From IMG/VR virus record IMGVR_UViG_3300032286_001098, positions 1-25,185 of that record: a stretch of DNA of 25,185 nt. One strand, 5' to 3'. The notes beneath the pieces were generated by a model, which was given only the letters and a program-made list of their open reading frames with translations, was not told where the DNA came from and did not search any database. The stretch comes from a virus. The translations under genes were made by a program, and so were the position numbers. Positions within the stretch are counted from its first letter, which is position 1. Every line of letters begins with the position of its first letter. Below, piece after piece: positions 1 through 8,166 of this stretch.

Positions 1-3000
1 ATAGGGGTGGTCGTAGACCAAATCCAATGGGCGGACCAAGTTCTATGAGAGTTCCTCTCAGAGCCAAGTCGGTCAAGGGTAAATTGGAAGATATTCAAAA
101 AGAACTCGAAACTTTGAAGAAAGTGAAGGGTAAGCTCGGCTCGACTATTAAAAAAAAGGAAAAGAAAAAGAAAGAAGATCCAAAAGTCGACCCAGCAAAG
201 GATGAGGGATTTCTTTCTTCAATATTAGGGAAACTTGGTGAAGCAGGTATTGCAAGAATAATTCTCGGTGCGTTAGGTATTGGCGCAACAGCAATTTCCC
301 TTTCTGCATTACCGAAGGCGATTCAAAATACTATGGATCGTATGGAAGGTAAACTTCCCAACGAAGATAGACTTGTTGAATACGTTAGCCAGAAGAAAGA
401 TTCTGCAGTGATGGCTGCATCTGCGGGTGGATTAGTAGCCACTGCACCTTTAGCAATAAGAATGGCTCGCGGTGCATCCAGAATAATTTCTGGAAAAACA
501 GTTGGCGGAGCTGCTAATGTTCGAGCAGCTGGTGGCACTCCAGGAGCTGCAGGACTTGGAGCAAATCCAAATGCGAGAGGCGGTGGCTACGGATTCTTAA
601 AGGATCCAGCTGCTCGCAATACACAAGTCAAGTATGTTAAACAAGTTAGAAGCCTTACCAACAGATACATTAGAGAAGGCATGACCAGAGCTGATGCTGC
701 GGCTAAGGCAACGCAATATGTTAGCAATTTAACTGCTGCTAAAGGCGGGAATTTCGTAAACCCAACAATAAAACCCGATCGCAAGTGGTTAGCAGTCGGC
801 AAAGTTCTTCGCAATGCAGGAAAAGTTCTTCCTGCCGTTTCTGCTGCACTAATCGCATATGAAATTTCGGCAATGTCTGGTTATCATGCTGATTTTGAAA
901 ACAGAAATATAAATTTTCAACAGTACAAAAAAAGAATGTCTGAAGGGTACGCTGATATCGTACAGATGATTGGCGTCCCTGCAGCCATGACATTACTCGG
1001 TGGCGCTATTGGCAGTACACTTGGTCCATTAGGGACTCTTGGTGGGTTGGCGTTTGGAGTTGTCGGCGGTCTCGGTCTTTCTTTATTTACTGACAAACCT
1101 ACCGACTATGTTGGTGAAAAACTCTTTGAGATGATTCATGAGGGTAGCGTTCCAGCAGAAATTCGTAATGAAGGGTCAGACAGAAGAAAGGCTGAAGTTG
1201 CGCAGCAAGCAGCAAGTATGGCGACTGGTGCTGCTGCAACAATAGGGGCAACTAGTGCTATGGGGTCCACTGGTGGATCATCTAGTTCAACAGGTGGATC
1301 ATCTAGTTCAACAGGTGGCACACCAGCACAAGTTTCATCATTACAAACAACTACATCAGCAACGACAGGTGAATTGCTAGGCGTTAGAGATTCAGGTAGC
1401 GCGAAATCTGCTCTGAAGTTTTTCCAAGATAAAGGTTGGACCAAAGAACAGGCAGCAGGTATTGTTGGCAATCTTATGGCTGAGTCTAGCCCAAATTTAA
1501 TTACCAATTCTTTGGGAGATGGCGGAAAGGCATATGGTCTCGCCCAATGGCATGCAGATAGACAGACTAATTTCTCAGAAATTTATAAAAAGCCAATTCA
1601 GCAAGCGGGGTTTGAAGAACAGCTCGAGTTTGTTAACTGGGAATTAAACAATACTGAATCTAAAGCAGGCAAGGCTCTACAAACTGCAAAAGACGCATCA
1701 ACAGCAGCATACGTTATTGATGCAATGTATGAGCGTTCTAAAGGAACACACCGCCAAAAACGTATCGACTATGCAAACCAGTTGATGGACGAGAAATACG
1801 TTGAAACGATTGGGTCGAATGCACAAAGAGCTGCAGCAACAAAAAGTCAGGCTGCAGGGACTCCAGGACCTGGAGGAACTAGCGCAGGTGGGGCTACAGC
1901 GGCAGGTATCGCTAGATCTGGTGGTATGGGTGCAGGTGCCACTCAATACATGCTTCCATCTCAATTAGAAGAAGGTCAGGAAGTTACTCAAGAATATGCA
2001 GACAAAGCAAATGCTGCTATTAAAGCAAAGTATTTGTTCGGTGTTGATGAAAAAGAATTGGATTATCTCTATAGAGTAAACTCACGCCCATTAGACGGAT
2101 ATGAATACTTCGTCAAGGGTAAGAAATATCGTTTCACCAAAGAAATTAAAAGCGCCACACCTCGCCCTGGCGCAGAATATAAGGGTGGAGTATATGTGAC
2201 GCCACCACATTGGACGCTAGTTAAGCCAGACCAATTTAATGATGTTGATAAAGTTTTGGCTGCTAAGGATTGGACTGGTCCTGCCAATGTTTCTATGGAA
2301 AGAGCAGAAAAAGCGAAGAAGGGTGAGATCGGCGTTCGCGAAAAACTTTTTGGACAAGACGATATTTCCCAAGGAACTTCATATGATGTAGTTTCAAACG
2401 ACACAGTGTATACTGCGGACGATTTGAAAAAACTAGATCTCGTAAACAAAAACGGTGACGTTGACGACGAACTGGCTGCTCAGAAGGGATACAAGAAACT
2501 TCCTGGTGCTAGAGGGCGCAGAACATATGTCTTTGTTGGTCCAAAAGAAGCAATGAAGGCATATGAATCGACCTATGACACTAATTTAAAGCAATCGCCA
2601 AATTACACTCTGATGCAAACAGGATTTGCTTCTAGAGAAGAAGCCATTGCTGGTGGATATGTTGAGCAACCAGACAAATCGTTCAAGTTCTCAGGCAAGA
2701 AGAACGAAGAACTGCAAAAACTTAATGAGCAAATTAAAAAATTGACCGAAACTGGTGGGTCTAAGTCCACGCCTTATTTGACAGAAAGCACTAAGATAAA
2801 GTTAGATTTTGATAATAACATAGAAATAGAAAAATTAAAGCAGCAGCGCACAGCCATGATGAGCGGCAAGCAGCTTGATCGTGGGTGGGAACCTGCAGAA
2901 ATTGCAGAAGGGCAAACGATTTCAGATTATATCGCTAAAAAATATCCTGCTGGTAAAGTCGGCGATGAGTATTGGGTTGATGGGCAAAGATATAAAGCCG

Positions 3001-4445
3001 CCACAGTTCAAAAGGTTAGTGAGGTTATTGATCCAAAAACAGGAGAGGCGAATAAAATAGTACAAGCTGACGGTACAGTCGTCAAGCAAATGATGTCAAC
3101 ACCTGTTCTTGAGTGGCAACCTTTCAATCCAGGGTTGTTTAAATCTGATGGATTTGAATATATCTATAACCACCTCAAAGAAATTGAATACAGTGGTCTG
3201 CCGCCAGCGAAATTGGGTAAGAGAGCTTATCAGATGTTGGCTCAACCTACAGCACAAGAACAAGCAGCGGTTGGCGCGAAAAAGGGAAGAACTGGTAAGT
3301 TTGACGAAGAGTCGGGCATATACCAGAGCGATTTGCAGCAAAAGGTTAATACTGGACAAGGTCTCACAAAATACGAACAAGATGCCTACGACAGAATGAA
3401 CAATGTTGTTGGTGCAAAAAATCCTGATGGAACGGCTTATACTGGTGTAGCAGGAAAAGCGTCGACTGTTGTTTCGACCTTTGCTCCTGGAATAGCCGAA
3501 GACAATGTTGGGCAAACTCTTACTATTCCACAAGAAACAAAACAGAAAGTGGTGCAGGGCGATACTTCATTAATAATTCCTGCTGACCCGAGCCAACTTT
3601 CTTATTCTACGTCACAGCCAACTGCGACACCTTCGACAGAACCTACTGCAGCAACAGTAACTCCTGCGACCCCAGCAGCAGCTACTACACCACCCGCAGT
3701 TGTAGCGACACAAACAACAGAAACAGCTGCAGCAACAACACCATCAACCGAAGAAGAAGTTTTTGAGGTTATGGTAACTGCATCACCAAGAAAAATAAAA
3801 CCAAAACCTACACCTATCCAACCATCTTCTGTCCCTGTCGAGGCTGAAGATGTTAAGATGGGCGAAGGAATCAACTATGGTGAAGCAGCCAAACCATCTA
3901 AGATGACTATTGAAGGATTTAATCCAAAAGATTATCCTGACCAATATTATCCATCTTTGAGGGCATATCTTGCTGGAACGAATATCGGTAATGTTACTGC
4001 TAGAAGAGAAGCAGAAGTTAAGGCGGCTGAGGATGTGAAACAGTTGCTGCTTTCTGGCTCATTGCGACCAAAGGGTAAGACAAAACTTATTCCTATCCAA
4101 ACAACATTCGAAGCACTAACTCCACAAACTCAATTTCAACAGCCAAGTGCTGAAGTAGTGCAGCCACCAGTTCCTCAGATGAAAACGTCATCAACGCAAG
4201 CTCCAATGCTACCGCCAGTAGAACCAATGGAAGAAATAGAAACAAGTAATCAAAATTTAGATGCAAGACTATCAAATCTAGAACAGCAAGTTGCTAGCGT
4301 GGCTCAGTCAACTGCTGCATTAGGTGCAGGAACTGCACAACTTGGTAAAAAGGTTGCGTCGAATACTTTGGCAATGGATAATGCAAATGAATTCCGCACA
4401 GCAAGAAATCTTGACAGAGGTATATCTGAATATCGACGTGTGTAA
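1..4445 (+). CDS. Large virion protein with tail-lysozyme domain, 5'-truncated by window edge
   Basis: The reading frame is open through base 3 and no ribosome binding site precedes the ATG at 27, so the gene almost certainly starts upstream of the window; residue numbers below count from that ATG. Order: charged Lys/Glu coiled segment (about 15-60), hydrophobic stretches at about 75-96, 127-149, 257-283 and a Gly/Leu-rich one at 316-354, a Gly/Ser linker with a perfect 7-residue tandem repeat (about 416-430), a phage tail-lysozyme (Phage_lysozyme2 type) domain at about 454-595 with the motif GIVGNLMAESS (candidate catalytic Glu486) followed by YGLAQWH, a long region of unknown fold, a Pro/Thr/Ala-rich linker (about 1195-1245) and a C-terminal coiled coil (about 1405-1472). 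Likely a baseplate or tail component that cuts peptidoglycan during DNA entry. At over 1472 residues it is far larger than ordinary tail lysozymes, and the hydrophobic segments are unusual for one. Domain call is good; exact virion position is inference. Confidence 0.85.
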   Translation, partial: RGGRRPNPMGGPSSMRVPLRAKSVKGKLEDIQKELETLKKVKGKLGSTIKKKEKKKKEDPKVDPAKDEGFLSSILGKLGEAGIARIILGALGIGATAISLSALPKAIQNTMDRMEGKLPNEDRLVEYVSQKKDSAVMAASAGGLVATAPLAIRMARGASRIISGKTVGGAANVRAAGGTPGAAGLGANPNARGGGYGFLKDPAARNTQVKYVKQVRSLTNRYIREGMTRADAAAKATQYVSNLTAAKGGNFVNPTIKPDRKWLAVGKVLRNAGKVLPAVSAALIAYEISAMSGYHADFENRNINFQQYKKRMSEGYADIVQMIGVPAAMTLLGGAIGSTLGPLGTLGGLAFGVVGGLGLSLFTDKPTDYVGEKLFEMIHEGSVPAEIRNEGSDRRKAEVAQQAASMATGAAATIGATSAMGSTGGSSSSTGGSSSSTGGTPAQVSSLQTTTSATTGELLGVRDSGSAKSALKFFQDKGWTKEQAAGIVGNLMAESSPNLITNSLGDGGKAYGLAQWHADRQTNFSEIYKKPIQQAGFEEQLEFVNWELNNTESKAGKALQTAKDASTAAYVIDAMYERSKGTHRQKRIDYANQLMDEKYVETIGSNAQRAAATKSQAAGTPGPGGTSAGGATAAGIARSGGMGAGATQYMLPSQLEEGQEVTQEYADKANAAIKAKYLFGVDEKELDYLYRVNSRPLDGYEYFVKGKKYRFTKEIKSATPRPGAEYKGGVYVTPPHWTLVKPDQFNDVDKVLAAKDWTGPANVSMERAEKAKKGEIGVREKLFGQDDISQGTSYDVVSNDTVYTADDLKKLDLVNKNGDVDDELAAQKGYKKLPGARGRRTYVFVGPKEAMKAYESTYDTNLKQSPNYTLMQTGFASREEAIAGGYVEQPDKSFKFSGKKNEELQKLNEQIKKLTETGGSKSTPYLTESTKIKLDFDNNIEIEKLKQQRTAMMSGKQLDRGWEPAEIAEGQTISDYIAKKYPAGKVGDEYWVDGQRYKAATVQKVSEVIDPKTGEANKIVQADGTVVKQMMSTPVLEWQPFNPGLFKSDGFEYIYNHLKEIEYSGLPPAKLGKRAYQMLAQPTAQEQAAVGAKKGRTGKFDEESGIYQSDLQQKVNTGQGLTKYEQDAYDRMNNVVGAKNPDGTAYTGVAGKASTVVSTFAPGIAEDNVGQTLTIPQETKQKVVQGDTSLIIPADPSQLSYSTSQPTATPSTEPTAATVTPATPAAATTPPAVVATQTTETAAATTPSTEEEVFEVMVTASPRKIKPKPTPIQPSSVPVEAEDVKMGEGINYGEAAKPSKMTIEGFNPKDYPDQYYPSLRAYLAGTNIGNVTARREAEVKAAEDVKQLLLSGSLRPKGKTKLIPIQTTFEALTPQTQFQQPSAEVVQPPVPQMKTSSTQAPMLPPVEPMEEIETSNQNLDARLSNLEQQVASVAQSTAALGAGTAQLGKKVASNTLAMDNANEFRTARNLDRGISEYRRV
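1272..1313 (+). repeat. Two perfect 21-bp tandem repeats encoding GGSSSST
   Basis: Two identical copies of a 21-bp unit lie head to tail, followed by a partial third (GGT). They encode a flexible Gly/Ser linker just before the lysozyme domain. Identity at nucleotide level suggests recent duplication by slippage and likely length variation between related phages. Confidence 0.9.
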
Positions 4446-4447
4446 AA

Positions 4448-4469
4448 AAGGAGAGCCGAAGCTCTCCTT
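4448..4469 (-). terminator. UUCG-tetraloop terminator, best read on the minus strand
   Basis: Perfect 7-bp stem GGAGAGC/GCTCTCC (4450-4456 with 4461-4467), extended by two A-T pairs. On the minus strand the loop is TTCG closed by C-G, the very stable tetraloop, and the stem is followed by six T (4444-4449 region). On the plus strand the tail is only TT, so it is mainly a minus-strand terminator for the gene 32 unit, perhaps bidirectional for the convergent virion gene that ends at 4445. Confidence 0.85.
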
Positions 4470-4471
4470 CC

Positions 4472-4519
4472 AAAACGTCACTTGAACCGTTGTTTAGACG
4501 TACATAATTCGGACGTTTT
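4472..4519 (+). other. 8-bp inverted repeat, possible plus-strand terminator
   Basis: AAAACGTC (4472-4479) and GACGTTTT (4512-4519) are perfectly complementary with a 32-nt loop, and the right arm runs into TTTTTATTT. This could end plus-strand transcription of the virion gene, but the long loop makes it weak. Confidence 0.3.
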
Positions 4520-4573
4520 TATTTGCGTCAGTCTGCTGCTAATTTTTCAAAGAAAAAAATACTAAATAAAGGT

Positions 4574-4604
4574 GTCGGTCGCGATATTACCAGTATCCAC
4601 CGAC
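4574..4604 (+). promoter_or_regulatory. Leader hairpin upstream of the NUMOD3 gene
   Basis: GTCGGT (4574-4579) pairs with ACCGAC (4599-4604); inside, GATA and TATC can extend the pairing. It lies 14 nt before the Shine-Dalgarno site of the next gene. Stem-loops in this position control translation of several T4 homing endonuclease genes; the same role here is inference. Confidence 0.35.
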
Positions 4605-4629
4605 TCTAACACTAAACAGGAGTGCCAGC

Positions 4630-5085
4630 ATGTATACTTATAATTTTTCTAAACGACTTTGCGAAATTCTCAACACAAAGTTTGACCCAACACAATTTCA
4701 TCCAGATCAAGAATTATCTATTACGCCAACTGATTATTATTCCAAATGGAATTTTACCAATAAAGGTGGAACTATATCTGAGGAACATAAAGAAGCAATT
4801 AGAAAGGGTAGAACTGGGCGCAAAGACTCAGAAGAAACTAAAATAAAGAAAAGTAAAGCCAGGCTGGGCAATCTAAATCCAATGTATGGTATTCATCGTT
4901 TCGGCGAAACTTCTCCTATGTTTGGAAAAATCCACTCACAAGAAACCAGAATCAAATTATCAGAAAAGGCTAAAAATAGAAAAAGTTTTATATGCGATTG
5001 TTGCAATAAAACTGTGAGAGGAAAAAGTAACTGGGATAGACATTTACAATCAAGTAAACATCTATCCCAGTCGAATCACAAATAG
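4630..5085 (+). CDS. Orphan NUMOD3 plus C2H2 zinc-finger protein (SegG-like position, no nuclease domain)
   Basis: 151 residues. The start is fixed by AGGAG (4618-4622) 7 nt before the ATG. Residues about 50-118 hold NUMOD3-type DNA-binding repeats: two copies of the NPMYG/SPMFGK pattern, each next to a segment like S-E-E-T-K-I-K-K-S. The C-terminus carries C-x2-C-x12-H-x5-H, a single C2H2-type finger. No GIY-YIG or HNH catalytic motif is visible, so this is either a remnant of a Seg-type homing endonuclease or a free-standing DNA-binding protein. It lies on the strand opposite gene 32 and the two stop codons abut with no spacer. In T4 the homing endonuclease segG is also next to gene 32, which supports origin as an invader of this locus. 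Confidence 0.8.
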   Translation: MYTYNFSKRLCEILNTKFDPTQFHPDQELSITPTDYYSKWNFTNKGGTISEEHKEAIRKGRTGRKDSEETKIKKSKARLGNLNPMYGIHRFGETSPMFGKIHSQETRIKLSEKAKNRKSFICDCCNKTVRGKSNWDRHLQSSKHLSQSNHK

Positions 5086-5997
5086 TTAGTCTTGTGCAAG
5101 ACGCTCAAAAAATGCCATATCGTCATCATCGACGTTGGTTTCTTCAGCAGTTACCTTACGAGCCTGAGGAGCTGGAGCCGAACGCTTTGGCTCTTCCCAA
5201 GGTGCCGAGTCATCCTCGATCTTAGGAGCAGCTGCGCCCTTTGCGCCACCAGCACCTAGAACCTTGTCCAACTTAGCCTTGAGTTCTTCGTACGACTTGA
5301 AGTTGCTAGGGGCAACAACTTCCTTGAGCGAGTAGGAGTTCTTCCAAACCTGCTCAATCTTCTTGTCGTCACCATCGAACAGAGCAGACGTGGTATCAAA
5401 CTCACTCTTATCGTAATTGGGATAACCCTCATACTTACGAACCTTCAGCTTGAAGTTTGCACCCTTCCAAAAGTCGAACGGATTCATCGGCTTTTCGTCA
5501 GGGAAGTTCGGCTCGATCTTTTCGCTGATCTTGTCATAGATCTTCTTACCAAACTTATAGAGGAAGATCTTACCTTCGTTCTGCGGACGCTTCGGGTCAG
5601 AGACGACCATAATGTTGCAGACATAGGTCAGCTTGCGCTTCTGCTTACGAGCAATTTCCTTGTTGGCTTCAACGCCACTGTTCCAAAGAACAGTGTTCAT
5701 TTCAGACACAGGGTCAGCCTTGCCCATAGTAGTCAGGCTGTTCTCGATGTACCAGCCGCCTGGACCCTGGAACGCATGGGACCAAATCTGAGCCCAAGGC
5801 ATGCCATCTTCACCGTCAACTGCTGGAGTATCAAGGAAGCGGATTACGGCATAACCGTTGCCAGAAGCATCAACATCAGGCTTCCAAACGCGATCGTCCG
5901 CGTACTTACTCTGGGAACTGCCGCCACTCGAGGACTGCTCAACAGCCTTCTTCAACTTATCTAGCGACGAACCCTTCTTCAAATTTGCAAATGTCAT
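5086..5997 (-). CDS. 32: Single-stranded DNA-binding protein gp32
   Basis: 303 residues, the T4 gp32 length. It coats ssDNA in replication, recombination and repair. Seen: a basic, Ser/Leu-rich N-terminus (residues 6-18) in the place of the cooperativity arm; the core with GYAVIRFL, GPGGWYIEN, NIMVVSDP, NEGKIFLYKFGKKI and a region of PFDFWKGANFKLKVRKYEG type; and an acidic C-terminal tail rich in D/E that in T4 binds partner replication proteins. The T4 zinc site (H64, C77, C86, C90) is not kept: the His is present (H74) but Ser/Pro/Met-type residues replace the cysteines. My recollection is that cyanophage-type gp32 shares this loss. SD AAGGA lies 9-10 nt before the ATG. It follows gene 59 after 68 nt. 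Confidence 0.96.
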   Translation of the reverse strand: MTFANLKKGSSLDKLKKAVEQSSSGGSSQSKYADDRVWKPDVDASGNGYAVIRFLDTPAVDGEDGMPWAQIWSHAFQGPGGWYIENSLTTMGKADPVSEMNTVLWNSGVEANKEIARKQKRKLTYVCNIMVVSDPKRPQNEGKIFLYKFGKKIYDKISEKIEPNFPDEKPMNPFDFWKGANFKLKVRKYEGYPNYDKSEFDTTSALFDGDDKKIEQVWKNSYSLKEVVAPSNFKSYEELKAKLDKVLGAGGAKGAAAPKIEDDSAPWEEPKRSAPAPQARKVTAEETNVDDDDMAFFERLAQD

Positions 5998-6058
5998 ATT
6001 AGTATATCCTTGTATATTAGTATTGATAGTATGTTTTTTTGTCCACTTTCTTCATCAC
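5998..6058 (-). promoter_or_regulatory. A/U-rich unstructured gene 32 leader with repeated ATACTAAT
   Basis: The leader before gene 32 is A/T-rich, lacks strong stems, and has ATACTAAT twice (with near copies) around the ribosome binding site. T4 gp32 represses its own translation by cooperative binding to an unstructured A/U-rich leader. The same control is inferred here, not shown. Confidence 0.4.
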
Positions 6059-6064
6059 CATACT

Positions 6065-6093
6065 ATTATATAGTATTTTCATCAGAAAGTAAA
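6065..6093 (-). promoter_or_regulatory. Putative sigma70-type promoter for gene 32
   Basis: On the minus strand TTTACT (6088-6093), 17 nt, TATAAT (6065-6070). It lies in the last codons of gene 59, the same place where T4 gene 32 has its own promoter. The -10 is perfect; the -35 matches 4 of 6. Confidence 0.45.
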
Positions 6094-6674
6094 GCCTGAC
6101 GAGTCAACTTTTTATATTTGTCAACATCAACAGTCAAGAATGCTCCATACTTGCGAACTCTTCTTGATATCTTGGGATAGATGACATCATCGTCTATCTT
6201 CTTATCCCAAATTCGAAAGAAGTCAAAGATGTTATTGAGAATCACAAGAACCTCAATACGGATATCTCCTTGTAGGAAATGCGCTAGCAACTTCGGGTGT
6301 TGCCCATCCTTGACTTCGAATAAACTATTAAACTCTTTTGGGTCAGAGCAGATACTTTTCAACTGCTCAACATAGACTCGACTCATCGAGTCTGTTACCC
6401 TTCTCCACTCCCGAAAAGTTTCTTCCGCAGCTTCTTCCAAGAGCGACTTTGTCCAATTAGTGTCACTGTTAATAAAATTGGCAACAAGAAAACTAACCAT
6501 GTCAGCAGAGTCGTATTTTCTCGCCAGTCGATGAAAGAGGAATTTGTCTTTTCGCTTTTCAAATGAGTCTACCGATACTCTTGTTCTTCCGTCATACTGA
6601 AAGAAGTTATAGTTTTCAGATGTGAAGTGTAACTTGATGGATTGGTAGAGACAATATAAATCATAACCGTTCAT
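6066..6674 (-). CDS. 59: Helicase loader gp59
   Basis: 202 residues (T4 gp59 is 217). It loads the replicative helicase onto gp32-coated forked DNA. I recognise the T4 gp59 pattern in residues 1-60: a start of Y-x-L-Y-x-x-I-K-x-H type, then Y-D-G-R-T-R-V-S, then KRKDKFLFHRLARKY, which parallels KRRDKYFFQKLSEKY in T4. The helical basic C-terminus also fits. Position directly upstream of gene 32 and downstream of gene 33 is the T4 order. Its start overlaps the previous gene by 14 nt, indicating coupled translation. Confidence 0.9.
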   Translation of the reverse strand: MNGYDLYCLYQSIKLHFTSENYNFFQYDGRTRVSVDSFEKRKDKFLFHRLARKYDSADMVSFLVANFINSDTNWTKSLLEEAAEETFREWRRVTDSMSRVYVEQLKSICSDPKEFNSLFEVKDGQHPKLLAHFLQGDIRIEVLVILNNIFDFFRIWDKKIDDDVIYPKISRRVRKYGAFLTVDVDKYKKLTRQALLSDENTI

Positions 6675-6882
6675 TTCTCTTTGCTATCCTTGTCAATTCT
6701 TCGAGCTGCTTGTTCAACTTCTCTACCTGTTCTTCCTGTTTCTTCATTAACTCAGAACCATTGTTCCATGCAGTGAACAATCCTGGAATGATTAGCCACC
6801 ACAAAGAAGCGTGGTTCAGAGTAATCATTGCACCAGTAAAGGTCCAGATGAAGATGTTCCAAACAATAACTTGCCAACTCAT
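6661..6882 (-). CDS. Small two-helix membrane protein with coiled-coil tail, between 33 and 59
   Basis: 73 residues. Two hydrophobic segments (about 3-20 and 27-40, Trp-rich) are followed by a charged heptad-like tail (about 44-73) of the K-x-x-E-E-Q-V-x-K-L type. I do not recognise a family. The start overlaps the gene 33 stop as ATGA and the end overlaps the gene 59 start by 14 nt, so its production is tied to both neighbours. T4 has no gene here. It may tether a replication or late-transcription factor to the membrane, but that is a guess. Confidence 0.75.
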   Translation of the reverse strand: MSWQVIVWNIFIWTFTGAMITLNHASLWWLIIPGLFTAWNNGSELMKKQEEQVEKLNKQLEELTRIAKRNERL

Positions 6883-7130
6883 ATAGGCAGTCGACTAGAT
6901 CTTGGTAGATAACGCAGTTCTTGCGCTTCGCCTTGGATAAGACTCTTCAAAGAATCATTGATTAGCGTAGCAGCAATCTCGATCTCTAGGTTGTTCTCTT
7001 CGCAATATGTTGCGACTGCATCCATGTGGTCAATCTTATCTCGCTGGGCAAGTTCGATTATCATGATAGAAAACTTGTTCTTTTCTTCTCGAGTTGCCAT
7101 TTTCTTTACACTCTTAGTTTGTAGTAGCAT
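6879..7130 (-). CDS. 33: Late-transcription co-activator gp33
   Basis: 83 residues. In T4, gp33 bridges host RNA polymerase (beta flap) and the sliding clamp so that gp55-polymerase fires at late promoters. The body matches the gp33 pattern: a helix with I-x-x-L then D-A-V-A-T-Y-C-E-E-N (T4: EATTAFLEEN), then E-I-E-x-A-A-x-L-I and S-L-x-x-x-I-Q-G-E-A. The first ATG overlaps the guaC stop as TAATG and has GGGA upstream; a second Met (residue 11, position 7100) is an alternative start with only a weak A-rich SD. Its presence agrees with the TATAAATA late promoters at 13743 and 16769. A gene 55-like sigma factor is not in this window. Confidence 0.85.
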   Translation of the reverse strand: MLLQTKSVKKMATREEKNKFSIMIIELAQRDKIDHMDAVATYCEENNLEIEIAATLINDSLKSLIQGEAQELRYLPRSSRLPI

Positions 7131-8164
7131 TAGCCGTTCCCAAAGATGTTATTGAGTTGGCGGTTGACTCGAACGAATCGAGCGTTGTCGCTGAGTTCCA
7201 TTAGATTACGTGCACCAAGGTAAGTACAAGCCGAGCGTAGACCGCCTAGCATTTCATTTACAGTGCGGTCTACTGGTCCCTTGTACTTCAAAATGACTTC
7301 TTTACCTTCAGATGCGCGATAGTCAGCCACACCACCATTATGTAGATCCTGCGCAACTTTTGACGCCATTCCATAAAAATGGACGTTGCTCATATATTCT
7401 ACTTTATCCTTACGCTCAGGAGACAGTCCTTCTTCATGACCAGCAAACAAACCGCCAATCATCACAAAGTCTGCGCCAGCACCGAATGCCTTGGCGACAT
7501 CTCCAGGACAAGTGATACCACCGTCTGCACAAACAGAATGCACGTCCGCACACTCAAGTACTGCAGAGAACTGTGGATAACCGATGCCTGTCAACTTGCG
7601 AGTAGTACAAACAGAACCAGGACCGATACCCACCTTTACGATATCAATTCCGATGAGCGACAGTTCGTGTACCTGCTCAGGAGTGACTACGTTACCTGCC
7701 ATGATAGGCATGGTTGGGTAAGTGTCAACGATTCGCTTCAAGGCATCAGTAAACTGCGTTGTGTATCCGTTTGCAACGTCGACGCAAATACCGTACGGTG
7801 AATTAATTTCGCCAATAGTAACATGAGTCATAAACTCGTGCAGTTTAGTCATATCATCTTCGCCGATACCCATACTGTAGAAGCAGTTCCTGGACGCCTC
7901 TTCACGCTGGAAGAATGCTACGAGTTCTTCGAGGGAGTAATGCTTTACGAGAGCAGTTAGCATCTTATGCTTGTATAAAGACTTCGCCATCTCAAAAGTT
8001 CCAACACCGTCCATGTTTGCGGCGATAATTGGGATCACACCAGTAGGATATTCTAATTCTACTTCACTACGAGAAGCAACATCTCCTTGGCACGGAACCA
8101 TCAACACATCGGAATAGTCCAACTTCTCGTCGTGGTGGAGAAACTTATCTTCATAATATTCCAT
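7130..8164 (-). CDS. guaC: GMP reductase
   Basis: 344 residues; reduces GMP to IMP with NADPH, releasing ammonia. Alignment from memory to E. coli GuaC is near full length: PIIAANMDGVGTFEMA, AGNVVT, KVGIGPGSVCTTRKLTG, GDVAKAFGAGADFVMIGG, GGVADYRASEGK, MLGGLRSACTYLGA and the C-terminal RV-x-x-Q-x-N-x-IF. With the ATG at 8164 the catalytic Cys falls at residue 186, exactly as in E. coli. A GTG at 8170 overlaps the previous stop but sits too close to the GGAAG site, which is well placed (8 nt) for the ATG, so I choose 8164. The lack of CBS domains and the GuaC-type motif separate it from IMP dehydrogenase. It heads the 33-59-32 operon. It may turn scavenged GMP into IMP for adenine nucleotides. 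Confidence 0.95.
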   Translation of the reverse strand: MEYYEDKFLHHDEKLDYSDVLMVPCQGDVASRSEVELEYPTGVIPIIAANMDGVGTFEMAKSLYKHKMLTALVKHYSLEELVAFFQREEASRNCFYSMGIGEDDMTKLHEFMTHVTIGEINSPYGICVDVANGYTTQFTDALKRIVDTYPTMPIMAGNVVTPEQVHELSLIGIDIVKVGIGPGSVCTTRKLTGIGYPQFSAVLECADVHSVCADGGITCPGDVAKAFGAGADFVMIGGLFAGHEEGLSPERKDKVEYMSNVHFYGMASKVAQDLHNGGVADYRASEGKEVILKYKGPVDRTVNEMLGGLRSACTYLGARNLMELSDNARFVRVNRQLNNIFGNG

Positions 8165-8166
8165 AA

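Noticed and set aside
3096-3533. 145-residue minus-strand frame inside the virion gene
   Set aside because: Antisense to a continuous large coding frame, no SD, no recognisable motif.
4622-4846. GTG-started frame overlapping the NUMOD3 gene
   Set aside because: The AGGAG site overlaps its start codon, while spacing is right for the ATG at 4630, which carries the NUMOD3 and zinc-finger motifs.
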